DNA of 64,000 nucleotides from Ornithinibacillus salinisoli. Lineage in GTDB: Bacteria > Bacillota > Bacilli > Bacillales > Amphibacillaceae. Numbering within the stretch: position 1 is the first letter of the stretch; each line of letters begins with the position of its first letter. The notes beneath the pieces are model-generated. The model was not told the origin of the DNA, searched no databases, and worked only from the letters and a program-made list of their open reading frames with translations. Shown here one piece after another: positions 50,230 through 58,715 of this stretch. The translations under genes and the position numbers were made by a program. Location of the stretch: the NCBI RefSeq assembly GCF_042682545.1, contig NZ_JBHUHQ010000002.1; one strand, 5' to 3'.

Positions 50230-52182
50230 TTAAGCTTTCGTTCTACGATTTAGCCATAAAACAGTACTCCCTAACAGTAATAACATGAATCCAAACAGCA
50301 AGAAATTCATTGTGTTGGTAGCTGTATGAGGAAGTTTTTTGCCAACGGTTTCCTCCTTGCCTGTTTCTTCCTGGTTTTTCTCTGATTCTTGTTTATCTGA
50401 ACTAGATTCCTCATTATTTTCTTCCTTACCTGTACCATCATCGGTTTCTTTTTCATTATCTGAGCTTCCCTTTTCAACATCATTACCAGTTTCATCTTCA
50501 GTATCAGTCGCGTCTTCCGTATCTTCTTCGTCTAGAGATGGTGTAAATTGATAGACCGTTTTTCCGTCTCCGAGAACAAACTTTTGATAAGCAAGGAATG
50601 CAAGAAACGCTTGTTGTGTAGACATACCCATTGAATAATCATCATCAATAATATGACTAAATCCCCCATCACTCTGCTTAAACTTCAATAAATGCTGTAC
50701 GAGATTTCCACCATCTTTCGTGAATGCATCGCTTGTAGGGTCAATGCCAATGGAGGATAAACCAGTTATCACTTGGGATACTGATTCACTAGAATCCCCA
50801 CCATTGAAAACTTCAAAGTATCCACCTGTTTCATCCTGTTCTGTCGATAAGTAGGTAACTGCTCGTTCAATCGCTGCTGAAACTGCTGGACGATCTTGAT
50901 AAGGAGCTAGTGCTGTTAACACCATTCCTGTAATATCCGCAGTTGGTCTGTCACCAAATAGTGCCCATCCACCAACGTCATACTCTTTATCCATGATTAA
51001 ATCGATAAATAGATTTCTAACTTCATCGGAAACTTGATAGTCGCCACTGTCAATCGCTAATAAACCATAGATTGCCATATTAATAGATGGATTTTCAAAA
51101 CTTCTGTGCTGTACAAGTTTATCCACTAAATTGTATCCAGCAACATCAGTCGCGTCTGTCCCAGCAGCAGATAATCCAATAATTACTTTTTCTAAATCAA
51201 ATACGTTACGGAATTCCCCTTCTAGTTCTTTCACTCGGTGTTCTACGCTTGCCACATAGGACGATGGTATTCCTTGATCGGTATGAGCTATTCCCCAAAT
51301 CCACCATTCATTACCATATTCCATAGCAATATTGTTATTCGCAATATACGTAGTGATTTCACTAATGTTATCTTGAATGATTTTATTCGTTATTTCCGGT
51401 AAAACATTATCAGTTGTTTCTTCTTTTTCATCTTCCGTTGAACCGTCTCCAGTATCTTCATATGATTGGATAGTCAACTGTACATGTTCTTCAGGCTGAA
51501 CCTGATGTGCAACAATACTCGCCATTAATGGCTCTTCATTGACTGCTACTTGCCAATAATCATTTGTCTCTAGTTCCGTATTTCCGATATTTTGTATAAA
51601 TGTAAAATATTCATTATCTACTGCGATTTCTAATGTTTTGTCATTGGTTATCGCAGCTTGATACAAGGCATCGTATGCACTCGCACCTTCCATTAGGGTT
51701 ACCTCTGTTTCGCCTATAATAGTGCTTCCATCTTCAGCAATTGCTGATACTGTAACAGGAACAGAAGGAGTAAAATTATCAGTTAACGTGAACAAGATGT
51801 GTTCACCATTTTCAACCTCATATCCAGAAGCACCAACATCCGGGCCATGCCCATACACATTAAAAGACCACCAAAGTGAATCCGTTTGAACGGCATCTCC
51901 AATTCCTGTGATCATGTTACCAAAATCAAATTCATCATACGTAATCTCTACATTATGCTCTTCTCCAGCTTGAATCAGAACATCGAACGCGGTATCTCCC
52001 TCTTCGATTTGCATTGCAGTTAATGGAAGAACGGTTTCTCCATCTTCATCAAGTGCTATGATTGTAACCGCATTTTCTAACGTTGCTGCATAACTAGTTT
52101 GTGGTTGTAAAAAGACTAGATTACTAACTACTAAAAGAACGGTAAATAATACTGCAAGTTGCTTTTTTATAATTTTTTGCAT
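50230..52182 (-). CDS. Wall-anchored transcobalamin-like protein (two DUF4430 plus alpha6/alpha6-type region)
   Basis: A 650-residue secreted protein. Signal peptide to about residue 32 (cleavage near SYA-A); DUF4430 domain 1 at 38-133 (EEGDTAFDVLIQAGEE, SLWWSFNVYG, GASGYEVENGEHILF); a second at 143-240 (EGASAYDALYQAA, YWQVAVNEEPL); a helical region at 260-540 with terpene-cyclase-like repeats GGWALFGDRPTADITGMVLTAL, GGYFEVFNGGDSSESVSQVITGL and GGFSHIIDDDYSMGMSTQQAFLAFL; an acidic linker to 612; and a sorting signal LPHTA at 617, membrane helix and RRTKA. Alpha-barrel plus DUF4430 is the plan of transcobalamin. Riboswitch control and ECF neighbours suggest it captures vitamin B12 at the surface. 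ATG 52182 follows GGAGGA at ten bases. Confidence 0.85.
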   Translation of the reverse strand: MQKIIKKQLAVLFTVLLVVSNLVFLQPQTSYAATLENAVTIIALDEDGETVLPLTAMQIEEGDTAFDVLIQAGEEHNVEITYDEFDFGNMITGIGDAVQTDSLWWSFNVYGHGPDVGASGYEVENGEHILFTLTDNFTPSVPVTVSAIAEDGSTIIGETEVTLMEGASAYDALYQAAITNDKTLEIAVDNEYFTFIQNIGNTELETNDYWQVAVNEEPLMASIVAHQVQPEEHVQLTIQSYEDTGDGSTEDEKEETTDNVLPEITNKIIQDNISEITTYIANNNIAMEYGNEWWIWGIAHTDQGIPSSYVASVEHRVKELEGEFRNVFDLEKVIIGLSAAGTDATDVAGYNLVDKLVQHRSFENPSINMAIYGLLAIDSGDYQVSDEVRNLFIDLIMDKEYDVGGWALFGDRPTADITGMVLTALAPYQDRPAVSAAIERAVTYLSTEQDETGGYFEVFNGGDSSESVSQVITGLSSIGIDPTSDAFTKDGGNLVQHLLKFKQSDGGFSHIIDDDYSMGMSTQQAFLAFLAYQKFVLGDGKTVYQFTPSLDEEDTEDATDTEDETGNDVEKGSSDNEKETDDGTGKEENNEESSSDKQESEKNQEETGKEETVGKKLPHTATNTMNFLLFGFMLLLLGSTVLWLNRRTKA

Positions 52183-52211
52183 CGCTTCATCATCCTCCGG
52201 TTTAATTTCAT

Positions 52212-52240
52212 TAAAAAAAGCACCCCTTATATAGGGATGC
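52212..52240 (-). terminator. Terminator in the riboswitch leader
   Basis: On the minus strand GCATCCC-TATATAA-GGGGTGC (one G-T pair) is followed by seven T, 30 bases before the wall-protein start and 100 bases after the aptamer. It is a likely expression platform of the cobalamin riboswitch. Confidence 0.75.
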
Positions 52241-52339
52241 ATGAACGGTTATATGATTAGCGACGCTATGTATAGGTAAACCTATCATAAAACATGTGCA
52301 AGCACACCTCCCTATCCGCGTAGGTTGAATGGCGTAAAA

Positions 52340-52505
52340 TACTAGGCAGGTCTCCTGGCTTATGTTCAACATTATCTATCACCTTCCCATCCGAAGACAG
52401 TGGTAACTTAATAGATAACTCCCATTTACAGTGGCGGGACCGCGCCGGATTTGCACCGGACTTCCCTATTAATGATTTCAGACGTGATCATGAAATCAAC
52501 CTAAT
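52340..52505 (-). promoter_or_regulatory. Cobalamin (AdoCbl) riboswitch
   Basis: On the minus strand the leader has, in order, GGGAAGTCCGGTGCAAATCC, GGCGCGGTCCCGCCACTGTA (with the B12 box GCCACTG), a helix ending in TTACCACTGTC, GGATGGGAAGG and finally AAGCCAGGAGACCTGCC. These are the consensus blocks of the cobalamin class. It precedes the five-gene operon and should switch it off when the coenzyme is abundant. Confidence 0.95.
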
Positions 52506-52528
52506 ATTTTTCGTATTCAATTATCTTT

Positions 52529-52557
52529 ATTGTAGTTAACAAATGATCTGAAGTCAA
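52529..52557 (-). promoter_or_regulatory. Sigma-A promoter of the corrinoid operon
   Basis: TTGACT (52557-52552), 17-base spacer, TACAAT (52534-52529) on the minus strand, just upstream of the riboswitch. The remaining 146 bases to the next gene (52558-52703) hold nothing I can identify. Confidence 0.7.
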
Positions 52558-52703
52558 AAATAATTCATACTTTTGTAAAATATTTACGATGCACATGAGC
52601 GGTAACTATGCTGAGCGAGCAATGGTCTCCGACGTTTGGGCAATGGTTTACTTTGTGTGTCCGATATTCCCAGATCTTAAGATAAATATCCCACTATACT
52701 TCA

Positions 52704-53624
52704 TTAAGGTAATTCATTACCGGCAGCACGGTAAATCCCGTACCATTCTTCTCTCGTCATTTCGACTTTTGATGCTTTGGCAATTTCTATTAAACGATTT
52801 GGATTCATTGATCCTACTACGGGTTGAATTTTTGCAGGGTGTCTTAAAATCCAGGCAATCGCTGTTGCTGATTTGGAAATTCCATATTTTTCTCCAACTT
52901 CCTGGAGCTTCGTATTTAATTCAGGAAACTGATCATTATCTACAAAAACACCTTCAAAAAATCCATATTGGAATGGGGACCAAGCTTGAATGGTCATATC
53001 ATGTAATCGACTATAATCCAGGATACTTCCATCTCGATCGATACCATTTGCATTCTTCATATTTACATTTAATCCAGTATCGATCATGCCAGTATGCATA
53101 ATACTGAATTGCAATTGATTCACAATTAAATCTTGTTCCACATATTTTTTTAGCAATTCAATTTGCATTGCATTGTGGTTACTTACCCCAAAATGACGTA
53201 CTTTGCCGCTTTCCTTCAACTCGGAAAATGCTGCCGCAACTTCTTCAGGTTCAACAAGTGTATCAGGGCGGTGAAGAAGCAAGATATCGATATAATCTGT
53301 TTGTAATCGTTGAAGACTTTTATCAACAGAGTCTACAATATGTTCTTTTGAAAAATCGAAGAAGCCCTTTCGAATGCCTGTTTTTGTCTGCAGAACCATT
53401 TTCTCTCTAACAGAAGGATTCATTTGGATAGCTTCAGCAAAAATTTCCTCAGACTTTCCGCCACCATAAATATCGGCATGGTCAAAGAAATCAATTCCTA
53501 ATTCCATCGCATGTTTGATGACATTCGCAGCACCTTCTTTTGATAAACTACTCATGCGCATACACCCTAACGAAATGTTCGATACGTTTATATCACTCGT
53601 TCCTAGCTTCATTGTTTTCATCAT
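52704..53624 (-). CDS. Aldo/keto reductase (YcsN/YdhF-like)
   Basis: A 306-residue NADPH-dependent reductase on a TIM barrel. The tetrad is visible: Asp and Tyr in DHADIYGGG, Lys in LQTKTGIR and His in LLLHRPD. The cofactor-binding end reads GSMNPNRLIEIAKA. It resembles B. subtilis YcsN and E. coli YdhF. ATG 53624 (or 53621) follows AGAGGTG; the longer reading is unsupported. It reduces unknown aldehydes or ketones. Confidence 0.9.
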   Translation of the reverse strand: MMKTMKLGTSDINVSNISLGCMRMSSLSKEGAANVIKHAMELGIDFFDHADIYGGGKSEEIFAEAIQMNPSVREKMVLQTKTGIRKGFFDFSKEHIVDSVDKSLQRLQTDYIDILLLHRPDTLVEPEEVAAAFSELKESGKVRHFGVSNHNAMQIELLKKYVEQDLIVNQLQFSIMHTGMIDTGLNVNMKNANGIDRDGSILDYSRLHDMTIQAWSPFQYGFFEGVFVDNDQFPELNTKLQEVGEKYGISKSATAIAWILRHPAKIQPVVGSMNPNRLIEIAKASKVEMTREEWYGIYRAAGNELP

Positions 53625-53741
53625 AACACCTCTATTTGATAATAATACTATAATTGTAGCACAACTTTTTCCACTAATATAAAATACAGCTGTTGATCTA
53701 CTCTCTCTCATAGTTGAGCCACGCCACAGTTCGAATCATAC

Positions 53742-53777
53742 AAAAAATCTGCCCAAGTTTCCTAATAACTTGAGCAG
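53742..53777 (-). terminator. Rho-independent terminator
   Basis: On the minus strand CTGCTCAAGTT pairs with AACTTGGGCAG (one G-T pair) and is followed by ATTTTTT. It ends the alpha-glucosidase gene. Confidence 0.85.
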
Positions 53778-53790
53778 TTGTTTCATTCAC

Positions 53791-55473
53791 CTATTCTCCC
53801 TTATAAACCCGTGCCTCATAAGGCTTTAACATAAACGAAGTCACATCGTTCATTTCAGAACTATCATAATTTCCGATTAATCTCTCTTTCACCTCAAATG
53901 ATACATCATGTGGGAGCATAAATTCTACTTGTTCTTCACTAAAATTCGTTACTACGAGTAATTTCTCACCTTCATACGTACGCATGTAGGCATAGATTTT
54001 ATCATGGTCAGGTAAAATCAAGTGATAATCCCCATACACAATAATCTCATGTTTTTTACGAAGTTCAATGAGTTGACGATAATAATGATAAATAGAGTTC
54101 GGGTCTGCTACTGCTTGTTTGGCATTGATCTCTTTATAATTCGGATTTACCTGTAACCATGGTTCACCTGTTGTAAATCCACCGTTTTCGGAATCATCCC
54201 ACTGGACAGGTGTACGAGCATTATCTCTTCCTTTTACATAAATGGATTCCATAACCTTATTAGGGTCCCCGTTACCTTCGACTACTTTCTCATTGTACAT
54301 ATTCAGTATTTCGATATCTTTATACGCATCAATGGAATCAAACTTTATATTTGTCATGCCAATTTCTTCCCCTTGGTAAACATATGGTGTACCTTGCAGC
54401 ATATGCAAGAACGTACCGAGCATTTTTGCAGATTCCACGCGATATGCTGCATCATTACCAAATCGGGATACAATCCTAGGCTGATCATGGTTATTCAAAT
54501 ATAAACTATTCCAGCCAACACCATGCAAACCAGTTTGCCATTTGGATATGCTGTTTTTTAAATCCCTTAGATCTAATGGTTTCAAATCCCATTTACCGTT
54601 CGGGCCGGAATCTAAATCCATATGCTCAAATTGGAAAACCATTTGTAATTCATCACGAGTTAAGTCGGTATACTTTTTCGCTTCTTCCACATCTACTCCA
54701 GGCATCTCACCGACTGTCATGATATCGTAGTTACCCAGTACTTCTTGATTCATCTCTTGTAAAAATTCATGAATTCGTGGCCCATTTTTAAAATATTTCG
54801 TTCCAGATACATATTTTTCTCCATTTGGATTCGGTGCATCTGGTAATCCTGGTACTTTGGAAATAAAATTGATTACATCCATCCGGAATCCATCAATCCC
54901 TTTATCAAGCCACCAACGCATCATCTGGTAAACTTCTTCCCGCAGTCTCGGATTCTCCCAGTTAAGATCTGGTTGCTTTTTACTAAATATATGCAAAAAA
55001 TATTCATCCGTATTTTCATCATATTCCCAAGCAGAACCACTAAAGGTTGATTGCCAATTATTCGGTTCATTTCCGTTTTTTCCAGGGCGCCATATGTAAT
55101 AATCTCGGTATGGATTATCCTTTGATTTTTTCGATTCACGGAACCAAGCGTGTTCATCTGAGGAATGGTTCACAACTAAATCCATAATTAACTTCATCCC
55201 ACGATGATGGATTTCATCTAATAGTTCCTCCCAATCTGCCATCGTTCCAAATTCATCCATAATGGCTTGGTAATCTGAAATATCGTAACCATTATCATCA
55301 TTTGGCGATTGATATACAGGTGATAGCCAGATGACATCTATTCCGAGTTCTTTTAAATAATCCAATTTTTCGATAATCCCTTTTATATCACCGATTCCGT
55401 CCCCATTACTGTCATTGAAACTTCTCGGATATATTTGATATACAACACTTTCTTTCCACCAAGTCTTGTCCAT
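53791..55473 (-). CDS. malL: GH13 alpha-glucosidase / oligo-1,6-glucosidase
   Basis: A 560-residue GH13 enzyme of the oligo-1,6-glucosidase/maltase-isomaltase family, hydrolysing alpha-glucosidic bonds at the non-reducing end of short sugars. Catalytic motifs are DLVVNHSSDEH, GFRMDVINF (nucleophile Asp), VGEMPG (acid/base Glu) and NNHDQPR (stabilising Asp); the calcium-binding-like loop is DSNGDGIGDIKGI. It lacks a signal peptide and is cytoplasmic. ATG 55473 is seven bases from GGAGG. Without sugar transporter genes nearby, the symbol is by similarity only. Confidence 0.88.
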   Translation of the reverse strand: MDKTWWKESVVYQIYPRSFNDSNGDGIGDIKGIIEKLDYLKELGIDVIWLSPVYQSPNDDNGYDISDYQAIMDEFGTMADWEELLDEIHHRGMKLIMDLVVNHSSDEHAWFRESKKSKDNPYRDYYIWRPGKNGNEPNNWQSTFSGSAWEYDENTDEYFLHIFSKKQPDLNWENPRLREEVYQMMRWWLDKGIDGFRMDVINFISKVPGLPDAPNPNGEKYVSGTKYFKNGPRIHEFLQEMNQEVLGNYDIMTVGEMPGVDVEEAKKYTDLTRDELQMVFQFEHMDLDSGPNGKWDLKPLDLRDLKNSISKWQTGLHGVGWNSLYLNNHDQPRIVSRFGNDAAYRVESAKMLGTFLHMLQGTPYVYQGEEIGMTNIKFDSIDAYKDIEILNMYNEKVVEGNGDPNKVMESIYVKGRDNARTPVQWDDSENGGFTTGEPWLQVNPNYKEINAKQAVADPNSIYHYYRQLIELRKKHEIIVYGDYHLILPDHDKIYAYMRTYEGEKLLVVTNFSEEQVEFMLPHDVSFEVKERLIGNYDSSEMNDVTSFMLKPYEARVYKGE

Positions 55474-55505
55474 GATCATTCCTCCATCATTGCTATAGTA
55501 AAGAA

Positions 55506-55534
55506 AAAACAATTAGTAACACACTAATTGTTTT
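55506..55534. promoter_or_regulatory. 12-bp inverted repeat before malL
   Basis: AAAACAATTAGT and ACTAATTGTTTT with loop AACAC, 33 bases ahead of the malL start. With T-runs on both strands it may be the terminator of the gene upstream, an operator for a LacI-type regulator, or both. Confidence 0.5.
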
Positions 55535-55604
55535 AATTATGTTTATCATACCAAAAGTCTATACAGGTAGGAAATGATTATGGCGATCCATATTCTTATC
55601 TTAA

Positions 55605-56171
55605 CTAATTACTGGACTGGCTTTCCAAATACGCCTTCTCTTCTTCTGGACTATAAACACCGGTTGCTTCTCCGATCGTTCCACCTTGTATTTGCCAAAT
55701 TCTATTATGGTCAGCATCTGCAGTCGAAAAATCTCCCCTCAACCACTTTTCTAATATACTCCGGTACACGTCTTCATACTCCAAGTTTACTTCATTCAAA
55801 CCATCTAACAGCCACTGCACTCTTGATAGATGAATTTCATAAAAACCCCATTTTTCACTTGCAATGACTTTTTGGTGTGACATCCCATGTATGTATTCCT
55901 GATAAATATTGTCAGTTAGCTCATTCATTTCCTTTGCTTGCCCAAAAGGATTTAAGTTTTTATTTTCATATTGATCCAAGTCCTCTTCCGAAATGGATCC
56001 TTGTATTTCGATACGTTGGTCTTCAAGCTCCGCTAACTCTTTGTCGGAATCCACATGTATTGCATCCGCTTTATCTTCCTCGTCTGTAAATATGTTATAT
56101 ATTGACCATCCAGCATATGCTATTAACACTACAGCAGAAATTGACAATACCGTTAATATTACTTTATACAT
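55605..56171 (-). CDS. Membrane-anchored extracellular protein, possibly DUF6241
   Basis: A 188-residue protein with an N-terminal membrane helix (about residues 5-25), an acidic stretch, and a C-terminal half with HGMSHQKVIASEKWGFYEIHLSRVQWLLDGL and a Tyr/Glu-rich helix. It resembles small Bacillaceae proteins listed as DUF6241, a recollection I cannot confirm. The ATG follows GGAGGG. Function unknown. Confidence 0.65.
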   Translation of the reverse strand: MYKVILTVLSISAVVLIAYAGWSIYNIFTDEEDKADAIHVDSDKELAELEDQRIEIQGSISEEDLDQYENKNLNPFGQAKEMNELTDNIYQEYIHGMSHQKVIASEKWGFYEIHLSRVQWLLDGLNEVNLEYEDVYRSILEKWLRGDFSTADADHNRIWQIQGGTIGEATGVYSPEEEKAYLESQSSN

Positions 56172-56243
56172 CGTAACCCTCCAAATTCGAATTTGGATTG
56201 TATCTATCTGTTCGTCATTGGTAGCAATAACCCAATTCTATTT

Positions 56244-56666
56244 CTAATTATAAAACTCCATATGTGGCTTTGCTTGCCTATAATAGGCTAATCTATCATC
56301 CAATGTTCCCGTATGAAATTCAAATTTATGTCCATCTGGATCTGTAAAGTATATGGATTGTTTGTCTCTTTTACCTCTAGGTCGTCCGGTCAAAATAGTT
56401 ACATTTAATTGTTCCAGTCTATCAAATGTTTCCAGAAAGTCTTCCTCATCTATCGTAAAAGCAATATGGGTATACGACTCATGAATTTCATTTCGAGGGA
56501 TGTTTTCCTCCACATTTAACGCCAGCCATAATCCATGTAAATCAAAATAGGCAGTATTTCTTCCTTTCACCAATAGCTTTGCGTCAAACACTTGCTGATA
56601 AAAGTTGATAGAAGTTTCTAAGTCGGAAACAGAGAACAGTAAATGATTTATACCATTTATTTTCAT
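56244..56666 (-). CDS. fosB: Fosfomycin bacillithiol transferase FosB
   Basis: A 140-residue vicinal-oxygen-chelate enzyme that adds bacillithiol to fosfomycin and so inactivates it. The metal ligands are His8 (INHLLFSV), His in SYTHIAFTI and Glu in GHKFEFHTGTL, and the substrate-binding SIYFTDPDGH is intact. It aligns with B. subtilis FosB over its whole length. The ATG follows AAAGGGTG. It is four bases behind an acetyltransferase gene and may be cotranscribed. Confidence 0.93.
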   Translation of the reverse strand: MKINGINHLLFSVSDLETSINFYQQVFDAKLLVKGRNTAYFDLHGLWLALNVEENIPRNEIHESYTHIAFTIDEEDFLETFDRLEQLNVTILTGRPRGKRDKQSIYFTDPDGHKFEFHTGTLDDRLAYYRQAKPHMEFYN

Positions 56667-56670
56667 GTTT

Positions 56671-57147
56671 TCACCCTTTGTGTTTGATCATTGTGATAAA
56701 TTCCGTTGTTTCTCTATTAAACGTTTGCAAACGGATAAACCCAAATTTTTCATAGAGATGGATTGCCCGTTCGTTAAAGGTTGCGACCGTTAAACGAATG
56801 TCCGTGTTTGGATGCTCCTGATAAATCGATTCAAGAATATGGGAGAAAAATTTCTCACCATTCCCCTTACCTGTCAATTCCGGCTTCATACCTATCCCTA
56901 CATCGATACAATCCGCTTTATACACTTGAAATTGATCCCCAGCTGGTACTTGAGCAGCTCTACCCAAACAAAAGTAACCTACCGTACGATTATGTGTATC
57001 TGTAATGACTTTATAGGAGCCATCTAAAAGCTCAAGAATAGCATCTCCACTTAACACATTATTGTAGAGATCATAGGGTTTTTCATATTTCCATGTGAGG
57101 ATATCGATTGCATTTTTTTCAGTCATCTTTTTAGTTACTAAGTTCAC
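56671..57147 (-). CDS. GNAT acetyltransferase
   Basis: A 158-residue GNAT protein: WKYEKPYDLYNNV at the start, RTVGYFCLGRAAQVP, the strand CIDVGIGMKPELTGKGNGEKF with the acetyl-CoA loop, then VATFNERAIHLYEKFGFI. It resembles B. subtilis YjdJ/YkkB-like acetyltransferases only in general plan. GTG 57147 is preceded by GGGGTTAATTC. It precedes fosB by four bases. Acceptor unknown. Confidence 0.85.
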   Translation of the reverse strand: MNLVTKKMTEKNAIDILTWKYEKPYDLYNNVLSGDAILELLDGSYKVITDTHNRTVGYFCLGRAAQVPAGDQFQVYKADCIDVGIGMKPELTGKGNGEKFFSHILESIYQEHPNTDIRLTVATFNERAIHLYEKFGFIRLQTFNRETTEFITMIKHKG

Positions 57148-57185
57148 GAATTAACCCCATTTCAAAAAAAATTCCATAATAATGA

Positions 57186-57950
57186 TTATGCATCTCTTTC
57201 CAAATTATCCCTTTCCATTCGTACATCAGCCCACTTCAAAAATAGATCTACATCACCAATTTCACCGTTCACACTCTCATAACCACTCCTCCAAGCTTCC
57301 TCAAATACTTCAAGTGTAGTGGCCTCAATAAGTTTAGGTGCTTCGGTTCGTAATATTGATAAGGTACGTGCTACATCATATCGAAAATCTCCTGTGGAAG
57401 CATTTATCCAATCTATTACACCAGTTATGTTGGTTCCATCTGTCGTGACATTCAATGGATGATAATCCAGGTGAAGTAGTACATCATGTGTTGGCATGCT
57501 AGTAGCAATCTGCATTTTTAATTCTTGCTCCGTCTCATTCTCTGCAGTAAACCAATCACGCCAAGAGACGTCGAAACCTTTTATAGCATGAATCCTTGCA
57601 TGCACCTTACCAAATTCATAACCAATGGTATCAACCTGCCCTGGATTAGACAGTATTTCTTCAAAAACAGTTCTCCCAGGCAGCCAATCTGCCAGCATGA
57701 TCGTAAAAGATTCGATGCATTCCACTTGATGTATTTTCGGTACCGGAATCCCGTGATCAGCTGCTAATTGCATCACGTATTTTTCTTGTACAAACTGATG
57801 ATGTCTATTCACAGGCAACACACGTAATGCATACTGCTTGTTATCGCTACAACTAACCTTCCAAACTGTACTGTCTTTTCCTCCTTGTACCCTGGAATAG
57901 CTCTCTACTTTATCCCCTAACACACGAACGATTAATTCTTTACTATCCAT
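57186..57950 (-). CDS. APH-family phosphotransferase
   Basis: A 254-residue kinase of the aminoglycoside phosphotransferase family. Seen are RVQGGKDSTVWKV, ALRVLP (Lys replaced by Arg), the catalytic loop LLHLDYHPLNVTTDG with Asp and Asn, and GVIDWINASTGDFRYDVARTL. This WINA-DFRYD form is typical of metabolite kinases and macrolide-type kinases. The ATG follows GGGGGAG. The phosphate acceptor is unknown. Confidence 0.85.
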   Translation of the reverse strand: MDSKELIVRVLGDKVESYSRVQGGKDSTVWKVSCSDNKQYALRVLPVNRHHQFVQEKYVMQLAADHGIPVPKIHQVECIESFTIMLADWLPGRTVFEEILSNPGQVDTIGYEFGKVHARIHAIKGFDVSWRDWFTAENETEQELKMQIATSMPTHDVLLHLDYHPLNVTTDGTNITGVIDWINASTGDFRYDVARTLSILRTEAPKLIEATTLEVFEEAWRSGYESVNGEIGDVDLFLKWADVRMERDNLERDA

Positions 57951-58085
57951 CCGCTCCCCCCATTCCTATAATAATTATTCGATATGTTAGTGCAAATATC
58001 CTTTTTCTAACATTTTTTAGTTGTACAAGCACTTTTTACTGAATAGAAATAGAAAGACTAGTACAGCACAAAAGGAGTGTACAAA

Positions 58086-58715
58086 TTGAATATTTTCTTC
58101 AGTTATATTTTACTAGGATTATCATTAGCAGCACCAATTGGACCGGTAAATGCTGCACAATTAGACCGTGGAATAAAAGGTGGATTCTTCCCTGCATGGT
58201 TTGTGGGATTAGGAGCAATAACTGCAGATGCCATCTACATGTTAATTGTATATTTAGGTGTTGTTCATGTCATCGATACACCATTTGTAAAAACGTTTCT
58301 ATGGTTATTTGGAGGATTTGTATTGATATATACGGGGATAGAAAGTATGGTAAGCGCAAAAACAGTAAAAGCAAGCCATGAAAGAAGTACCGAACCATTA
58401 CACAAATCTTTTCTTGCTGGGTTCATCATGTCCATAACCAATCCGTTAACGATCCTTTTTTGGTTAGGAATCTATGGTTCAGTACTTGCAAAAACGGCAA
58501 CCCAATATGGTTATCAAGCACTAATTCTATATAGTGGAGCGATTTTTATTGGCTTATTATCCTGGGATATTGTAATGGCAGCTGTCTCAAGCAGTTTCCG
58601 GAAAGTACTAAATGAACGCATGCTTACCGGTATTGCGATTATTTCTGGACTAGCATTAATTGGATTCGGAATCTATTTCGGGACGCAAGGTATCATCATT
58701 TTAGTAAAGTATTAA
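58086..58715 (+). CDS. LysE/RhtB family amino-acid exporter
   Basis: A 209-residue membrane protein with six helices. The family hallmark is at the start, GLSLAAPIGPVNAAQLDRGIKGG, followed by GLGAITADAIYMLIVYLG and, in helix 4, GFIMSITNPLTILFWLGIYG. Members export basic or neutral amino acids. TTG 58086 is eight bases from AAAGGAG. Its stop overlaps that of the convergent APC gene by four bases. Confidence 0.88.
   Translation: MNIFFSYILLGLSLAAPIGPVNAAQLDRGIKGGFFPAWFVGLGAITADAIYMLIVYLGVVHVIDTPFVKTFLWLFGGFVLIYTGIESMVSAKTVKASHERSTEPLHKSFLAGFIMSITNPLTILFWLGIYGSVLAKTATQYGYQALILYSGAIFIGLLSWDIVMAAVSSSFRKVLNERMLTGIAIISGLALIGFGIYFGTQGIIILVKY

Noticed and set aside
52589..53101. 170-codon plus-strand reading beside the riboswitch
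   Set aside because: Mostly antisense to the aldo/keto reductase and without a ribosome binding site.
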